Source: Rotaria sordida
Taxonomy: Eukaryota > Rotifera > Eurotatoria > Philodinida > Philodinidae
Reading direction: 5' to 3'
Assembly (NCBI GenBank): GCA_905250125.1
Contig: CAJNOL010000762.1
Coordinates: 41,224-105,223 of the forward strand
Length of the DNA stretch: 64,000 nucleotides
The notes beneath the pieces were generated by a model. The model ran no database searches, was not told where the DNA came from, and worked only from the letters and a program-made list of their open reading frames with translations. Positions 38,012 to 49,640 of this stretch are shown here, one piece after another; position 1 is the stretch's first letter; each line of letters starts with the position of its first letter. Both the position numbers and the translations under genes were made by a program.

Positions 38012-38922
38012 TTTTTTTATCTTTCTTTTACTTCTATACGTTTGTTTTGTTTTTTTTTTCTAATCTAAAAATCTGCAATAATAAAACACGACTCGAACAT
38101 ATAGTGAGAGGATGAAAAAGCAAAAAAAAAAAGACACGCTCGATTTGTATTATATGAAGGAATACAAAAAAAACAAAAACGACGATAGTAATAGCATACA
38201 TAGATATAATAATGGCTGCGCCTGCTGTTACGCGAAATACGCCACAGTAACGTATCCTCTTACGAGTATCTCTCTATTTTAGATTCTGACACATCATCAT
38301 TCCATAAATGAGGTTTACATTCTTCTTTGTAGAAATTCTGCTTATAGTGGCTGGAGGATGTTAACCTTTTTCTTTTTCTTTCTTCTCCTTGCTTTCCTCT
38401 CTCTCGCTTTTTACTTACGATTGTTATTCTCACAAAAACAATCAACGAATGAAATTTTTTTTCGTACAACCTCGACGCGCAAACACATCCATTAAACGAA
38501 AAAAAAACAAAAGAAGGCATCAGCAGTAGCAACAATCAGTTATATTGCTACTCATCTTGTTCAATTGAACAAGAAGATCATAGAAAGAAATATAACTACT
38601 TACAATACTGGCAAATTATATTATTTACATACATAGACTTTTATGTATATGTAATTCTGACCCTCCCGTTTCTAACTACTACTCGTCACTTATATTATAC
38701 ATATATATAACTAAGTCGATTACGTAGTCATTATTATCAACACAAATGTTAGCATACATAAATACAATGAATGATTCATATCATTTATTTATATGCATAC
38801 ATCGTGTAAAGATAGGATAGTCTAAGACTTTTGTATATACATAGACATAAGGTACTTTGCTGTAGATTGACAAGAAAAGTGCGTCACTGAAAAGCTCTCT
38901 TCTAACGATGAAAGACATGAAG

Positions 38923-38959
<37 letters not shown>

Positions 38960-39901
38960 TAATTTATGGCTAGCAAAAAGCCATCGGCTGACAACTGATG
39001 AATACTTACTCATAAACAAAATAAAAAAAAAATGTAAGATATTAGTCCTTGTGAAAATTTCTCGAGCAATAAAAAATGCGTTAATTATTATTATCATATC
39101 AATGTAAACGAATGAAGCAGTGCATAGCAAAAAGAAGCAAAAGAAAAAAAAGGAAGCTCGACAGTCAATAATATAAGTGATAACGTATCAAGCACAGAAA
39201 AAAACAAACCACATTTTTGTAACCACAGAATAGCAGAGGTAAATAAAAAAGTGTAACCAGCTGCAAAAGGAATAAGAGAATGAATGAGTAACTGACGAAA
39301 CAAGGACAGTGAGAAAAGAAGAGAAAAAAAACGAGAAGAGAAAATCTGATACAGACACCAATCATGTCTATATGTGAATGAGAACTGACACATACGATAG
39401 TGGAATAGATGTTTTTATCATAACAATACGAGTCATTGGCATAGGACTTGATGTTTTTATTTTTCGTTAATAAAGAATAAAATTCTTTCGATTACCTTGA
39501 ATTTAAGAGCGTCGGTCTGTTGACTTCGACGCATTTCTTTTCAATCAACATTCTCTAATTATTAATTATACATTTTTCATGAAACTTGACGGTTACTTTT
39601 AAATATAAAATTCATGTGAACCTTGGCCTTGTCATTTTTGGACATAGAACAATTTCATAATCAACAACAAGTTGATGAATATAACTGAGCTGATAACTTG
39701 TTAAGTAAGTAGCATCATTTTACTGTATACAAAGAGAAAAGGTTAAATAGGAAAATTCATACTTTTGAAGGTTTCATATATATACAATGATTTGTTTGAC
39801 CAAAACATTTGATATTTTTATTTTCTAGAATCATAAAAATTAATTTTCATTTTGTTCACACAAAGATCAAATATTATAATTTTCATTTCTGCTTAATGTT
39901 T

Positions 39902-39950
<49 letters not shown>

Positions 39951-40668
39951 CCATATGAATAAGTTTATTCTTTTGTAATATGAAACCGAATGGCAGAGGC
40001 ATAATTTACCTTGATTTTTTTCCATACATGTTTATGACAAAATCAATTTGCAAAATGAAAGAATATTTCAAGAATAAATAAGAACACAGTGAAAAAAGTC
40101 CTTGATGAAATTGTACTTTTGCAGTTGACAGTTATGGTTACGATGAATGTGTTAGCATTTTCATGTGTGCCGTGTTTCGCATAAGTTTCGGACACGATTC
40201 CAAAAGAACATGAAGTTAACATTTTATTTTATTCATTTAAATCTGTTCTATAACAATCACATTTATTTTATCTGGACAAATAAATATATAAAATATATTT
40301 TGAGACCTTTGAATAAAATTATGAAGAAATGTTTCAAAATACTATAAAAGTCGATGTCGACTTTGTTTTTTTATAAAGCAGATTCAAATAATAAATAACA
40401 TATGAATCATATATTGTTTTTATATTATACGAAAAAAAAAAACGAATACATTAAAATGATATTCTATTCGTATTTTTGGTAGTAGAGTATTAATAAGCCA
40501 AACAGAATGATTAATGTTGGCTAGCGCCGTCTGTCGATTTCTATACCGATTTGAACAATCCAACACCTGTCATACAACAGAGAAAGAAAGAAAGAAAGAA
40601 AAAAAAAAGATCATCAGCCATTATGTATTCTATTTCGTAGTAGTTTGAAAATCTTTCTTCAAAAGAAA
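38012..40668. other. Intergenic with AT microsatellites
   Basis: 2.7 kb between divergent genes (tetraspan minus, HSBP1 plus). It contains (TA)n tracts at about 38928-38954 and 39906-39948 and an AAAG-type tract near 40580-40600. The several short ORFs show no protein-like features. Confidence 0.5.
39906..39948. repeat. (TA)n microsatellite
   Basis: About 21 uninterrupted TA units. Similar shorter tracts lie at 38928-38954 and 41965-41990. Confidence 0.9.
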
Positions 40669-41031
40669 ATGACTGATACACGATCACTTTCAACATCATC
40701 TTCCGCAACATCAAATAATGTTAATAATACAACAAATTTGACTTCATCTGTAGTACCTGATCTTGATAATATGAATAATTTAACAACATATGTAAGTTTG
40801 ATTGAATGATAATTTTATATATATATATATATATTTTTTTTTATTAATTAGATAAATACAATATTTCGTCAAATGGAAGAAAAATTCATGACTGCTAGTG
40901 AACAAGTTATGAATCGTATGAATGAATTAGGTCGAAGAATTGATACACTTGAAACAAATATTAGTGATATTATGTCACATTTACCAACAGAAGAATCAAA
41001 TTCAACAATACAACAGCAAACAAAATCATAA
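40669..41031 (+). CDS. HSBP1: Heat shock factor binding protein 1
   Basis: A 100-aa protein from two in-phase exons, 40669-40791 and 40852-41031. The C-terminal half carries the HSBP1 coiled coil with heptad spacing: INTIFRQMEEKFMTASEQVM, NRMNELGRRIDTLETNISDI, then MSHLP. It aligns with the human core (DKFQTMSDQIIGRIDDMSSR). The family trimerises and binds the HSF1 trimer, damping the heat-shock response; a WASH-complex assembly role is also known. The N-terminal ~35 residues are Ser, Thr and Asn-rich and longer than in vertebrates (76 aa). An AATAAA polyadenylation signal follows about 20 bp after the stop. Confidence 0.88.
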
Positions 41032-42284
41032 AATCAGATGTTTTCTTTATGTATAAATAAAACTTATTTGTTATTTTCATTGTTCTCAGAATGATATCGT
41101 AGATTCATGTTTTTTTTTCTGGCTAAAGGGAGACATATAATTACGTTTTTTACTAATCTTAATGGTACTTTGAATATGCCATTACTGAATAATAATGATC
41201 AATCAATATGTTCTTTTTTTATTTGATTATCACAAAATGAGATTAATTTCAATGTTAAGAATATCATTTAGGGAATATTTTTATATATAAAATATAATAT
41301 ATCCATTCTATTACAACTTTTAATTGATTTTATGATGAATAATAGGATTTATTATCGTTGAAAGAATATTTATGACTATAAGCAAATGGATCTTGAATCA
41401 TGCCTATATATATATATCTAATAAGAGATTTATTATAAAGTTTGTGTCCTCTTTGTCAATATAGATAATCAAGAAACAATGTTAAGTATACACAAAGACG
41501 CAAAACGTGTCAAAATTCCATCATCATTAATAATTCTTTCAAATAACTTGTCAAGTTCTGTTTATAGACCACGAAATATTTCTATCTTAATAAATGGAAG
41601 TAGAATAATCAACGAAAGTGTATTTTTGAATATCAAGATATAACAAAAAAAAAAAAGCTTTTAATACAATTCATATAAAAAGAACTATTTGATGTAGGAA
41701 TGAAAAGAATTTAGTAATATTATTTCTTATTTCTAAGTTACTACATACTAATGAATCAGCTTCTTATTAGAAAAGAATATGTTAATTATAATGTGTCATG
41801 GAAGACGTCAATTGATAGACATGTAAAGTCTACATTCCTTTCTCGCATCACAGAGGGTGACAGATATTTATGTTTATCAGAGTTGCAATCATGTGGATCC
41901 TATTTTCTTGTTATAAGTTGTAATAAGCATCAATAATAATGCTGCTAGAATTTCGTATATACACACATATATATATATATATATATATATTGTATTACAA
42001 GATAAAAACTCTTTTATTTTTAAAATATAATAATGATGTTTTGTTTTGTCATAAACTCGATGAATAAGATAGATAAATATTTGAATTTATTTCTATCGAA
42101 AATTCTTGATAGCATTTGTATCTCAGGAATTATCTAATACATTTTAGCTATAAATTCCGTCTACAAACAATGTACTCAGTTATACTTGTTCTTTAGATTG
42201 TTATAACTCAGCAAGTTTTGTTTTTCTACAGTGAAATATTTAGTATATTTAACATTATTAGAGAAATCAACGTGTTTAATGCTA
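41032..42284. other. Intergenic, no gene seen
   Basis: AT-rich sequence downstream of HSBP1, with a (AT)n tract at 41965-41990. The 61-codon ORF at 41751 has no support. Confidence 0.5.
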
Positions 42285-42900
42285 CTATTGTCCATTTCAA
42301 AATATATAGTGCGCTCCAGTGGTTTTGGATTAGCTCAAGAATGTAAACAGCTAGAGACCTGCAATTTTTAGCAATCGAAAGAGGAGACAAGGAAACGTCT
42401 TTTTCTCCAATATTGTATAAGAGGAAATCATTTGGAAAATCAGTCATGTCTGCAAAATATTACAAAAAAGGAATGAAAATGACCTGTCATTCCGATGAAA
42501 TTTTGGTCTTGACATGTAACCCAGATCGGAGGACTTCAGATCTATAATTCAACATATACTTCGTATAATTATCTGCCTACATCCTAATGTTGAATAAATA
42601 ACATCGTCTATTTACTCGCACGAAAACTATAGATTTCTTTTATTTTTTAAGCGAATTGTCTTACTTTTTGTCAAAATTTTATTGGAATGACAGATCGTTT
42701 TCATGCATTTTTTGTAATGTTTTTCAAAAATGACTGATTTTAAAATGATTTCGTCTTATACAATATTGAAGAAACAAACGTCCCCCCCCCTGTCTCCTCT
42801 TTCTATTATTGAAAATCGCAGATCTCTAGCCGTTTGCATTCTTGAGTTAATCAAAAAATACTGGAGCGCACTATATTTTGAAACTGACAATATCTATGAT
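42285..42900. repeat. Long inverted repeat (foldback element)
   Basis: The left end 'tttcaaaatatatagtgcgc' near 42294 pairs with 'gcgcactatattttgaaact' near 42867. The arms continue for about 200 bp, including 'gaggagacaaggaaacgtct' against 'acgtcc...ctgtctcctc' and the matched 'gacctgtcattcc' and 'ggaatgacagatc'. TA flanks the candidate ends (TATAGTGCGC), which would fit a Tc1/mariner-like miniature element. No coding capacity. Confidence 0.7.
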
Positions 42901-42904
42901 GATT

Positions 42905-43015
42905 CTTAGTCAAACAAGTGGGTGTAAGTGTGGGTAGAAATTTATTCCACGGACACCCACACCCTCTACGGCCAAGGATTTCTTATTGTAATCTTGCACG
43001 GAAAGGGTTTATTAA
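42905..43015. repeat. G/T-rich palindromic tract
   Basis: Contains GTGGGTGTAAGTGTGGGT and the nearby complement ACACCCACACCC. It is the left partner of a similar tract at 43545-43645; the two bracket the exon-like tandem array. Confidence 0.5.
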
Positions 43016-43440
43016 TTTTGTTCAACAATAGGTAGATATAAAATTAAATATATTTATTTATTCGGTCTAGATTTGATCGAACGACTTGTTGAACAAACAG
43101 TAAGTATAAAATCAGATAAATGAATTTTTTAAATTTTATCTCGATATTGTGGAACAGTTTGTTTAACAATAAGTAAGTATTAAATTTTAAAAATTATTTT
43201 TTTACTTTATTTAGATATCGTCGAACAATTTGCTCAATAATGATAAGTTTAAAATTTAAAACAAATTGTTTTTCATTTTATATAGATTTCGTCAAACAAT
43301 TCGTTCAACAACAGGTAAGTATAAAATTTAAAACAAATTATTTTTTTCTTTTATTTAGAGTTGATCGAACAATTTATTCAATAATAACTATTTTTAAGAT
43401 TCAATAAATTTATTTGTTTGTTTAGATTTGCTCCAACATT
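43015..43440. repeat. Tandem array of exon-like 72-bp units
   Basis: About six units with a period near 72 bp. Several units read as acceptor, ~30-nt segment, donor. 'gtctag' precedes a segment at 43071-43099 followed by GTAAGT. 'atttag' precedes the segment at 43215. 'tatatag' precedes a segment at 43286-43314 followed by GTAAGT. 'tatttag' precedes the segment at 43359. The segments translate in one shared frame to variants of LIERLVEQT, IVEQFAQ, FVKQFVQQQ and LIEQFIQ, several with stops. It looks like an expanded and decayed mini-exon. Confidence 0.55.
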
Positions 43441-43544
43441 TCATCGAGATGAAGACGTAGATTTCGGCCTATAGTAAATTTTTCTTAACCTTTTAGAAGG
43501 GTATATTGATTTTCTAAACCCTTTCATATATACCTGAGAAGAGT

Positions 43545-43645
43545 ATGGGTGTGGGTGTGAGGGTATGGGTGTGTGGTGTAGGTAAGGGTGGGCATGTTTC
43601 CTTACTCCATACCGACACCCACTTCCCACTCACACCCAAGGAGTA
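43545..43645. repeat. GGGTGT-rich tract, telomere-repeat-like
   Basis: Reads ATGGGTGTGGGTGTGAGGGT and onwards, followed by the complementary CGACACCCACTTCCCACTCA. TGTGGG units are embedded. The tract is imperfect and palindromic, so it is not a clean telomeric array. Confidence 0.4.
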
Positions 43646-44357
43646 TAGTTGTTATTGCACTCTCTCTCCATAATATCACCTTGTGAGCTTATTTCTTCAC
43701 GAGCAGTTTAAAGTTTACTCTTCGAATAATAGATTTGAAGTGTATCAAGCTATACTCACCCATGTCATACGTCAAAATAATAAAAGGAAAAACGGAACTA
43801 CATAAAGGTATTAATATGTCTTCGTATCATATATATTCCTAGAATCATAGCAAGATAAAGGTATTAGTACTTCTTATCATACACATTCCTAAAGCCATGA
43901 ACAATAACAATAAAAGAAAAAATGAAAGTAGATACACATATAAATACCTGTAAGATTTATAGAAGTTTATAATTATTTATTGGAAGAAAGTCTATTATTC
44001 GCTTTGAATACTGGTAAGTCATCATCGGTGTTAGATTATAACTTCGTGATAACGAGAAAGACTACTATTTCGAATCTTATGGATGCTGACGGTATCTACG
44101 CGTTTCATTTTAGCACTATTTGTGGAATGGAGTTTAGCATTCGTCAGTAAAAAGAACGTTAGTAGTTCATCGGTAGATCAAAGTGTATTGAAAATCTTTG
44201 ACAAGACACGTCAAAATCTGTATGGTTTCTTTGTATATCCGCGATAGTACAAAAGCATCATTATCACCAGTTTACAACCGTTGAGAGTTCGTGTTGAAGT
44301 TGAAATGACTATACCTGGCACCAACGCAAAAGAATCGCTCACAGCAGAAGGTAAAGA

Positions 44358-44999
44358 CTGAGGGTGGATAAGGCCATTTTTCTGCCCCCAACAAAATTAG
44401 CTTTTTTCTATCGATTTGAAGTAAAACATAACTTCTGATGATATTCCATAGGATTTTTTTCGCATAGCTCATTAAACGATTTTTAGGACCTGTGATTTCC
44501 ACAGGAATCTCTGAAAAACGTTTTATTTTCGATTTCATTTAAACACATATTTCTTGATAGAGTCAAGTATGCTGATTACGAATATCAATATATTAAGTGT
44601 TGAAAGCTTTTTAGTAAACAAAAAATCAATTCTTTTTGAGATGCTTGTTTGGCTTTATATCCAGATTTTTAGTTCTGTATCTTCTTCATTTATTATTCTA
44701 ATCTTGTGAAAAAATATTCATAATAGCTAAATCAACGTGATCTTGTCCAATATGAACTATGAAAGTCCTTTCAGATCATCATCGGCTACAAAACCTGGGG
44801 TTAATGGTGAAAAACCTGCTTTTTCACCAACGAGGAAACTATCCGAGGTGCTAAAAACCTTTTCGATCAGGGATATGATGGTTAGATAGGACACAGTTAG
44901 GAGTGATATACCCTGAGTTAGTTCATCTTCGAGTTTCTTCTAGCAGGAGTTATGAATTTTTCAAGTTATGAGCAAAATGTGCGTTTTTGCCCCTAAATC
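44358..44999 (-). repeat. Inverted duplicate, left copy
   Basis: About 640 bp nearly identical, in reverse complement, to 49641-50279. Shared text includes 'atcacaggtcctaaaaatcg' (on the minus strand here) and 'catattggacaagatcacgt'. The homology stops exactly at 45000, where a CGAG element is inserted. The short ORFs in both copies (SEIPVEITGPKNRLMSYAK) are conserved only because the DNA is; I do not call them genes. Confidence 0.85.
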
Positions 45000-45745
45000 T
45001 TACGAGGAAATTACCCAAACTGATTAATCGTTTTTGAGTTCGAACTCTGTACATAAGGTAGACTCCAATGAGGCATGAAAAACCTCAAAAGTATAAGGGC
45101 CCATACGCCTTCCGTCTAGAGTTATAGCCATTTTATTGGAATTTTCACCTATAGCACGATATGCACTAACAAATAGAATGACTGTATTTCGACCTGCAAA
45201 TTTGCCTACCGATAAATCTACTTGTGACTAGAATGCTCCGAAACTTTCAGCTAAAAGAAATGTTTCCTTCACGAGATATGGAATTTTCAAAAATCACTCA
45301 TATTCCATGAAAGATGCGGAAGTCACATGTCTTTTTGGAAATTCAACATCTCGTGAAGGAAACATTACTTTTAGCTGGAAGTTTCGGAGCATTCTAGTTA
45401 CAAGTAGACCTATCGGTAGGCAAAATTTCAGGTCGAAATACAGTCATTCTATTTGTTAGGGCTATCGTGCTATAGGCTAAAATTCCAAGAAAATGGCTAT
45501 AACTCTAGAGGGAAGACCTATGGATCCTTATACTTTTGAGGTTTTTCATGCCTCATTAGAGTCTACCTTATGTACAGAGTTCGAACTCAAAAACGCATAT
45601 TTTGCTCATAACTTGAAAAATTCATAACTCCTGCTAGAAGCAACTTGAAGTTGAACTAACTCAGAATAATCACTCCTAACTGTGCCCTATCTAACCATCA
45701 TATCCCTAACCAAAAAGATTTATAGCACTTCGGGTACTTCTCTCG
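44831..45745. mobile_element. Palindromic CGAG-end element (outer)
   Basis: The ends are CGAGGAAACTATCCGAGGTG and a related complement ending 'acttctctcg'. The arms match as 'ggatatgatggttagatagg' against 'cctatctaaccatcatatcc'. The flanking triplets CAA and TTA differ. A second element interrupts it at 45003. Confidence 0.65.
45003..45592. mobile_element. Palindromic CGAG-end element (inner), right end lost
   Basis: The left end CGAGGAAATTACCC follows TTA (45000-45002). The arms match, for example 'gttcgaactctgtacataag' near 45038 against 'cttatgtacagagttcgaac' near 45572. The right arm stops at 'ctcaaaaacg' and joins the outer element through the shared string AAAAACGC, which suggests a deletion between short repeats. 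Confidence 0.65.
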
Positions 45746-45781
45746 TTAGAAATATTTAGTTTGTAAGCTTATATTCCTCTT

Positions 45782-45798
45782 CCCCCCCCCCCCCCCCC
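45782..45798. repeat. Poly-C tract
   Basis: Seventeen uninterrupted C residues, unusual in this AT-rich sequence, followed by TTTCCCC. The length should be treated with caution as a sequencing or assembly homopolymer. Confidence 0.85.
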
Positions 45799-45989
45799 TT
45801 TCCCCAGAATAAAAGCCCACTCTATAGTAGAAGTCTAGTCTCATGACTAAAATTTTCCGGATATAATAGAAGCTCACTGAGTTCGAAATGTGTACATGTA
45901 GAGAAATTAAGAACGCAAATAATTTTGTTGATAATATTCACTGTTTTCAATTAAATGTTGAGGTGCTCGTCAATCTAATTCTTTCGTTT

Positions 45990-46925
45990 TTCAAATGTTT
46001 TTCTTGTTGAATTGATGAACTCCGTACATCAGCTGTAACAAGTCAATAACTCTGCTTTTAAACAGGTTTTTTTTTCTTTTCTGTATTCCAAATCGTAAGA
46101 TACATAGGGATGTCTCGAGCAGAGGGGATGGTCGTGCGTCACCTCCCAATAGAATCCATCGGAATTGCTTCGAACCCACTCAGATTCGGGTCGGGTCCGG
46201 ATGTAAAAATTTTGAACTCATCAGATTCGAGTCCGGATCTGAAATTTTTTACTGCTCGGATCCGGATGGAAAAAAGCTTTGATGGATAAAATATTTTTTT
46301 AATTTAATTTTTTCTGTTTTATTCAAAAAATCTTTAATTTATTTATAAGAAAACTAGAAGAAAAATGACAACATTTTTATTGACTATAATATCCAAATCT
46401 ATTCGCCATGATGCTTAGATCCAAAAATATTTAACAAACCACGTTCGAATCGGCTCCGGATCCACGTCTAGAAATTCTTAGACCTGATAGGTTCTCCCCT
46501 CGAATCTTCGAAAAGTTCTTGTTTTTTTGAAAAAATCTTCGACCTTCTCTGCCCAAGTTTTCCCAATTCGGTAAATTCCTAAATATATACAATCATATAC
46601 GCACTTTAATACATTTACTACAATCGTAGGGGATTTTGTTTTTTGAAAACGGTATTTCAAATTTTCCTGTACGAGATGAAAAAAGTTGATCGTAATAGGA
46701 ACCTAGTGGGTTTTATTTTCGTGAGGGGTTTAGAAAAAAATGTTTCATAAGACGTTATATAATGACATCCAAGTTGCTGAAGCGAATTATTATTTTTGCT
46801 GTTCTTGCGCCTTGTATATAAATGTTACCCTTTTGTGAAAAATGCATTGCATCGAGTGTCATTTTTTTACTCTAAGCAAACGATCAAAGCACGTGTCTTT
46901 TACTTTTCTGTTCTAAACAGTGACA
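45990..46925. other. P450 upstream region with GGATCC-rich repeat
   Basis: Between 46130 and 46480 there are repeats of 'cagattcgggtcgggtccgg' type (tccggatctgaaattttt, ctcggatccggatgg). These are GC-richer than the surroundings and form a local direct and inverted repeat. No reading frame is supported. The stretch next to the ATG would hold the P450 promoter. Confidence 0.4.
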
Positions 46926-48638
46926 ATGTGGTTCTCTATTTTTATAATCGTTGTATTTTTATATGTTGTTTATCGTTTATTAAAATTTTGGATATTTAAT
47001 CCATGGCGTATTCACAAAGATTTTTGGGCACAAGGAATTCCTGGACGATACAAGCCTATAATTGGTGAAATTTTTAGTATACGTCGTGCTATTCTTGCTG
47101 ACGATCCAACGTCTTTTACTATTGAAATGACAAAAAAATTTGGTAGTTATTATCATACATCATTTGGTCCTATAGCTCGTCTAGTTATTAGTGATCCTTT
47201 ATTAATTCAAGGTGTATTGAAAACAAATGCTCGTTGTTATCATAAATCTCCTTTAATGCGATCTGTTCTTGGTTTTGTATTAGGATCTGAAAATCTTTTA
47301 ATGGCTGAAGATAATATTCATGCTCAACATCGACGACTCATATCACCTGTTTTTCAACATCAAAATTTAAAGTCTATGATTTCACTTATGATTGAAATAA
47401 CGTCTAATTTTCTTAATAAATGGTTATTAAATATTACTAATACAACTAATAAAAATAATACATTAATTATTGATATTCATAAAGAAATGACAGGTTTAAC
47501 ATTAGATATTGTCACTGGATGTGTCTTTGGAAGTGGATTAATGAAAGATGAATATATACGAGAAACTATTTATCAAGGTGTTACAAAAGCAGTAGAAGAT
47601 ATTGGAGAACGAACATTTAATATGATTGGTATTATTCCAATTATTAATCAATTACCATTACCAAGTAAAAGACGAATTGATAAATCAAAAGAAAATATTA
47701 GACATGCTGTAGAACATATTATTGATGAACGAAAAAAAGGATTTACTAAATCTGCATGCAAAGGTTTTGTTTGTTTTTTTAGACTTTCATCTATGACTTA
47801 TTCATTTTTATTTTTATAGGACCTGATTTACTTGATTTACTTTTATCTGCACATGGAAATGATAAAACAAGTAAATTTACTGATAAAGAACTTTTTGAAG
47901 AAGCTTTAACATTTGGTATAATAACTCATTATATATTCTATTGACTTTATTTCATAATTTAGTACTTGCTGGTCATGAAACAACAGCAACATTAATGACT
48001 TGGACATTATACAACTTAGCCAATAATCCAGATATATATCATAGATTAGTGACAGAAATTGATTCCATATTGAATGATAATGAAAAAATAACAGCAGAAA
48101 CACTTTCTCTTTTAACTTATACAGAACTTGTACTAAAAGAATCATTACGACTTCATCAACCAATTTCAGCATTGTTTCGTACAGCAATTGAAGATAATAC
48201 TTTAATTGCTAGTGATGGAAAACATATTCATATAAAAAAAGGAACTGATATTTGTATTAATTTATTTATGCTTCATCAGTAAGTTAATATTATTCTTACT
48301 TATATTTATCTAAATAATAAAATAGTTCAGAAAAATATTGGCATGAACCATTTAAATTTGATCCATCAAGATTTGATGAACATCATCATCTTGATACATA
48401 TTTACCATTTTCAATTGGATCTCGTTCATGTATTGGGCAAAATTTTGCTATATTAGAAGCAAAAATTATGTTAGCAATGATTATTAAACGATTTCGTTTT
48501 GAACTTATACCTGGTCAAAAACATGTTCCGGATATGGCTATTACAACAAGGTTAGAATTATTTTTTTAAAGATCTAAGAAAAAATCTGTGTTTTCTAGAC
48601 CAAAATATGGAATGTGGATGAAGATTTCACCTCGATAA
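46926..48638 (+). CDS. Cytochrome P450
   Basis: A 504-aa microsomal-type P450 from five in-phase exons: 46926-47763, 47820-47915, 47963-48278, 48326-48550 and 48599-48638. The N-terminus is a membrane anchor (MWFSIFIIVVFLYVVYRLLK) followed by a Pro/Gly hinge (QGIPGRYKPIIGE). The C-helix WxxxR equivalent is less clear (AQHRRLISPVF). The I-helix has AGHETTATLM, the K-helix has ESLR (ExxR), the meander has FDPSRF, and the heme loop is FSIGSRSCIGQ with the proximal Cys. All catalytic landmarks are present, so the enzyme is probably functional. By eye it leans to the CYP4/CYP46 or CYP3 groups, but the clan is unresolved. The gene sits between the two arms of an inverted duplication (44358-44999 and 49641-50279). 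Confidence 0.93.
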
Positions 48639-48862
48639 TGAATATGTTTTTAGAAAAAACTTTCATGTCTTGTTTTTTGTTGATTTCTTGTTTTTTATAC
48701 ATGGTTATTGTATACATTTAGCGATATCTAGCAAGAAAAAATAAGAAACGTTCAACTAGTCAATAAATAAAATTTCAATGGACATATCAATAAACTGACC
48801 ATCGTCTATCTATGTAACAAAGATAAGGAAAAAATACATTTTTGTATTTTGATAAGCAGAGA

Positions 48863-49375
48863 ATGACGGATGATCATCGAGATTTTTCTTTTTCAACTTT
48901 ATCATCAATCGATCCAATAGATATTTCATTGAAAAATACTGATTTTGAATCATCATTAAATTCATATTCAAATGTATTTGATAGAGCTTAACGTAATTTT
49001 ACTGCTAGTTCAGAAATTCTATGTATTAATCTAAATAATGAAGAATTAGACAAAAATCCATTACCAATTGTTAATCATAATCGTATATTTACTAAAGAAA
49101 TATCATAACAAATTATTAATGCATTTACAAGAAAACCTATTAGTCCAAATCCATGGAGAAAATTATGTACAAAAATATTCAACATCAAATAGAAACACAT
49201 TAGATTATACCAATTGAAATAGTTCCAATTAATTCCGATATAAAACAACCAAAGCAAGAGAAAAGTATGTAGGGAAAAAAAGATACTGATGATGGTCAAA
49301 TATTTTTTGCTAGTGTTTTAGCGATTCTACAAGATCAATTCCACAACAAAATAGTAACATATCAATCGAGAAGGT
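48863..49375 (+). pseudogene. Decayed coding sequence, unknown family
   Basis: From ATG 48863 the sequence has the codon style of the real genes (MTDDHRDFSFSTLSSIDP onward) but is interrupted by in-frame stops after DRA, after TKEIS and after FNIK. The reading then shifts frame and continues (PIEIVPINSDIKQPKQEKSM, stop, GKKDTDDGQIFFASVLAILQ). Most stops could come from Gln codons by C-to-T change. I do not recognise the protein. It lies about 220 bp downstream of the P450. Confidence 0.5.
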
Positions 49376-49640
49376 ATTTTCGTATCTGTTGTTTTTTCAT
49401 CGTTGAATATTTGAGATATTCGATGGTTTTGATCATAATAATTAAACTCTCCATCTTCTTTAAATCATATTTCTTCTATATTACTAATAGTGAGAAATAC
49501 ATTGGTTCAAAATTATTGCTTATTTCTTTTTACTACAATTTTCTTTCAGTAAAAACAAGGTCAACAGAAACATTGTCTGTGACAAGAAAATTTCCTTTAA
49601 CATTCATATTATGTAAACTTCTTTATATTACATTTAACGA

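Noticed and set aside
38260..39393. Several 60-100 codon minus-strand ORFs
   Set aside because: They are Phe/Ser/Leu-rich products of T-rich DNA, with microsatellite translation and no conserved motif.
44272..44538. 88-codon ORF similar to one at 50103-50294
   Set aside because: Similarity is explained by the inverted DNA duplication; neither frame extends through the rest of the duplicate and no domain is seen.
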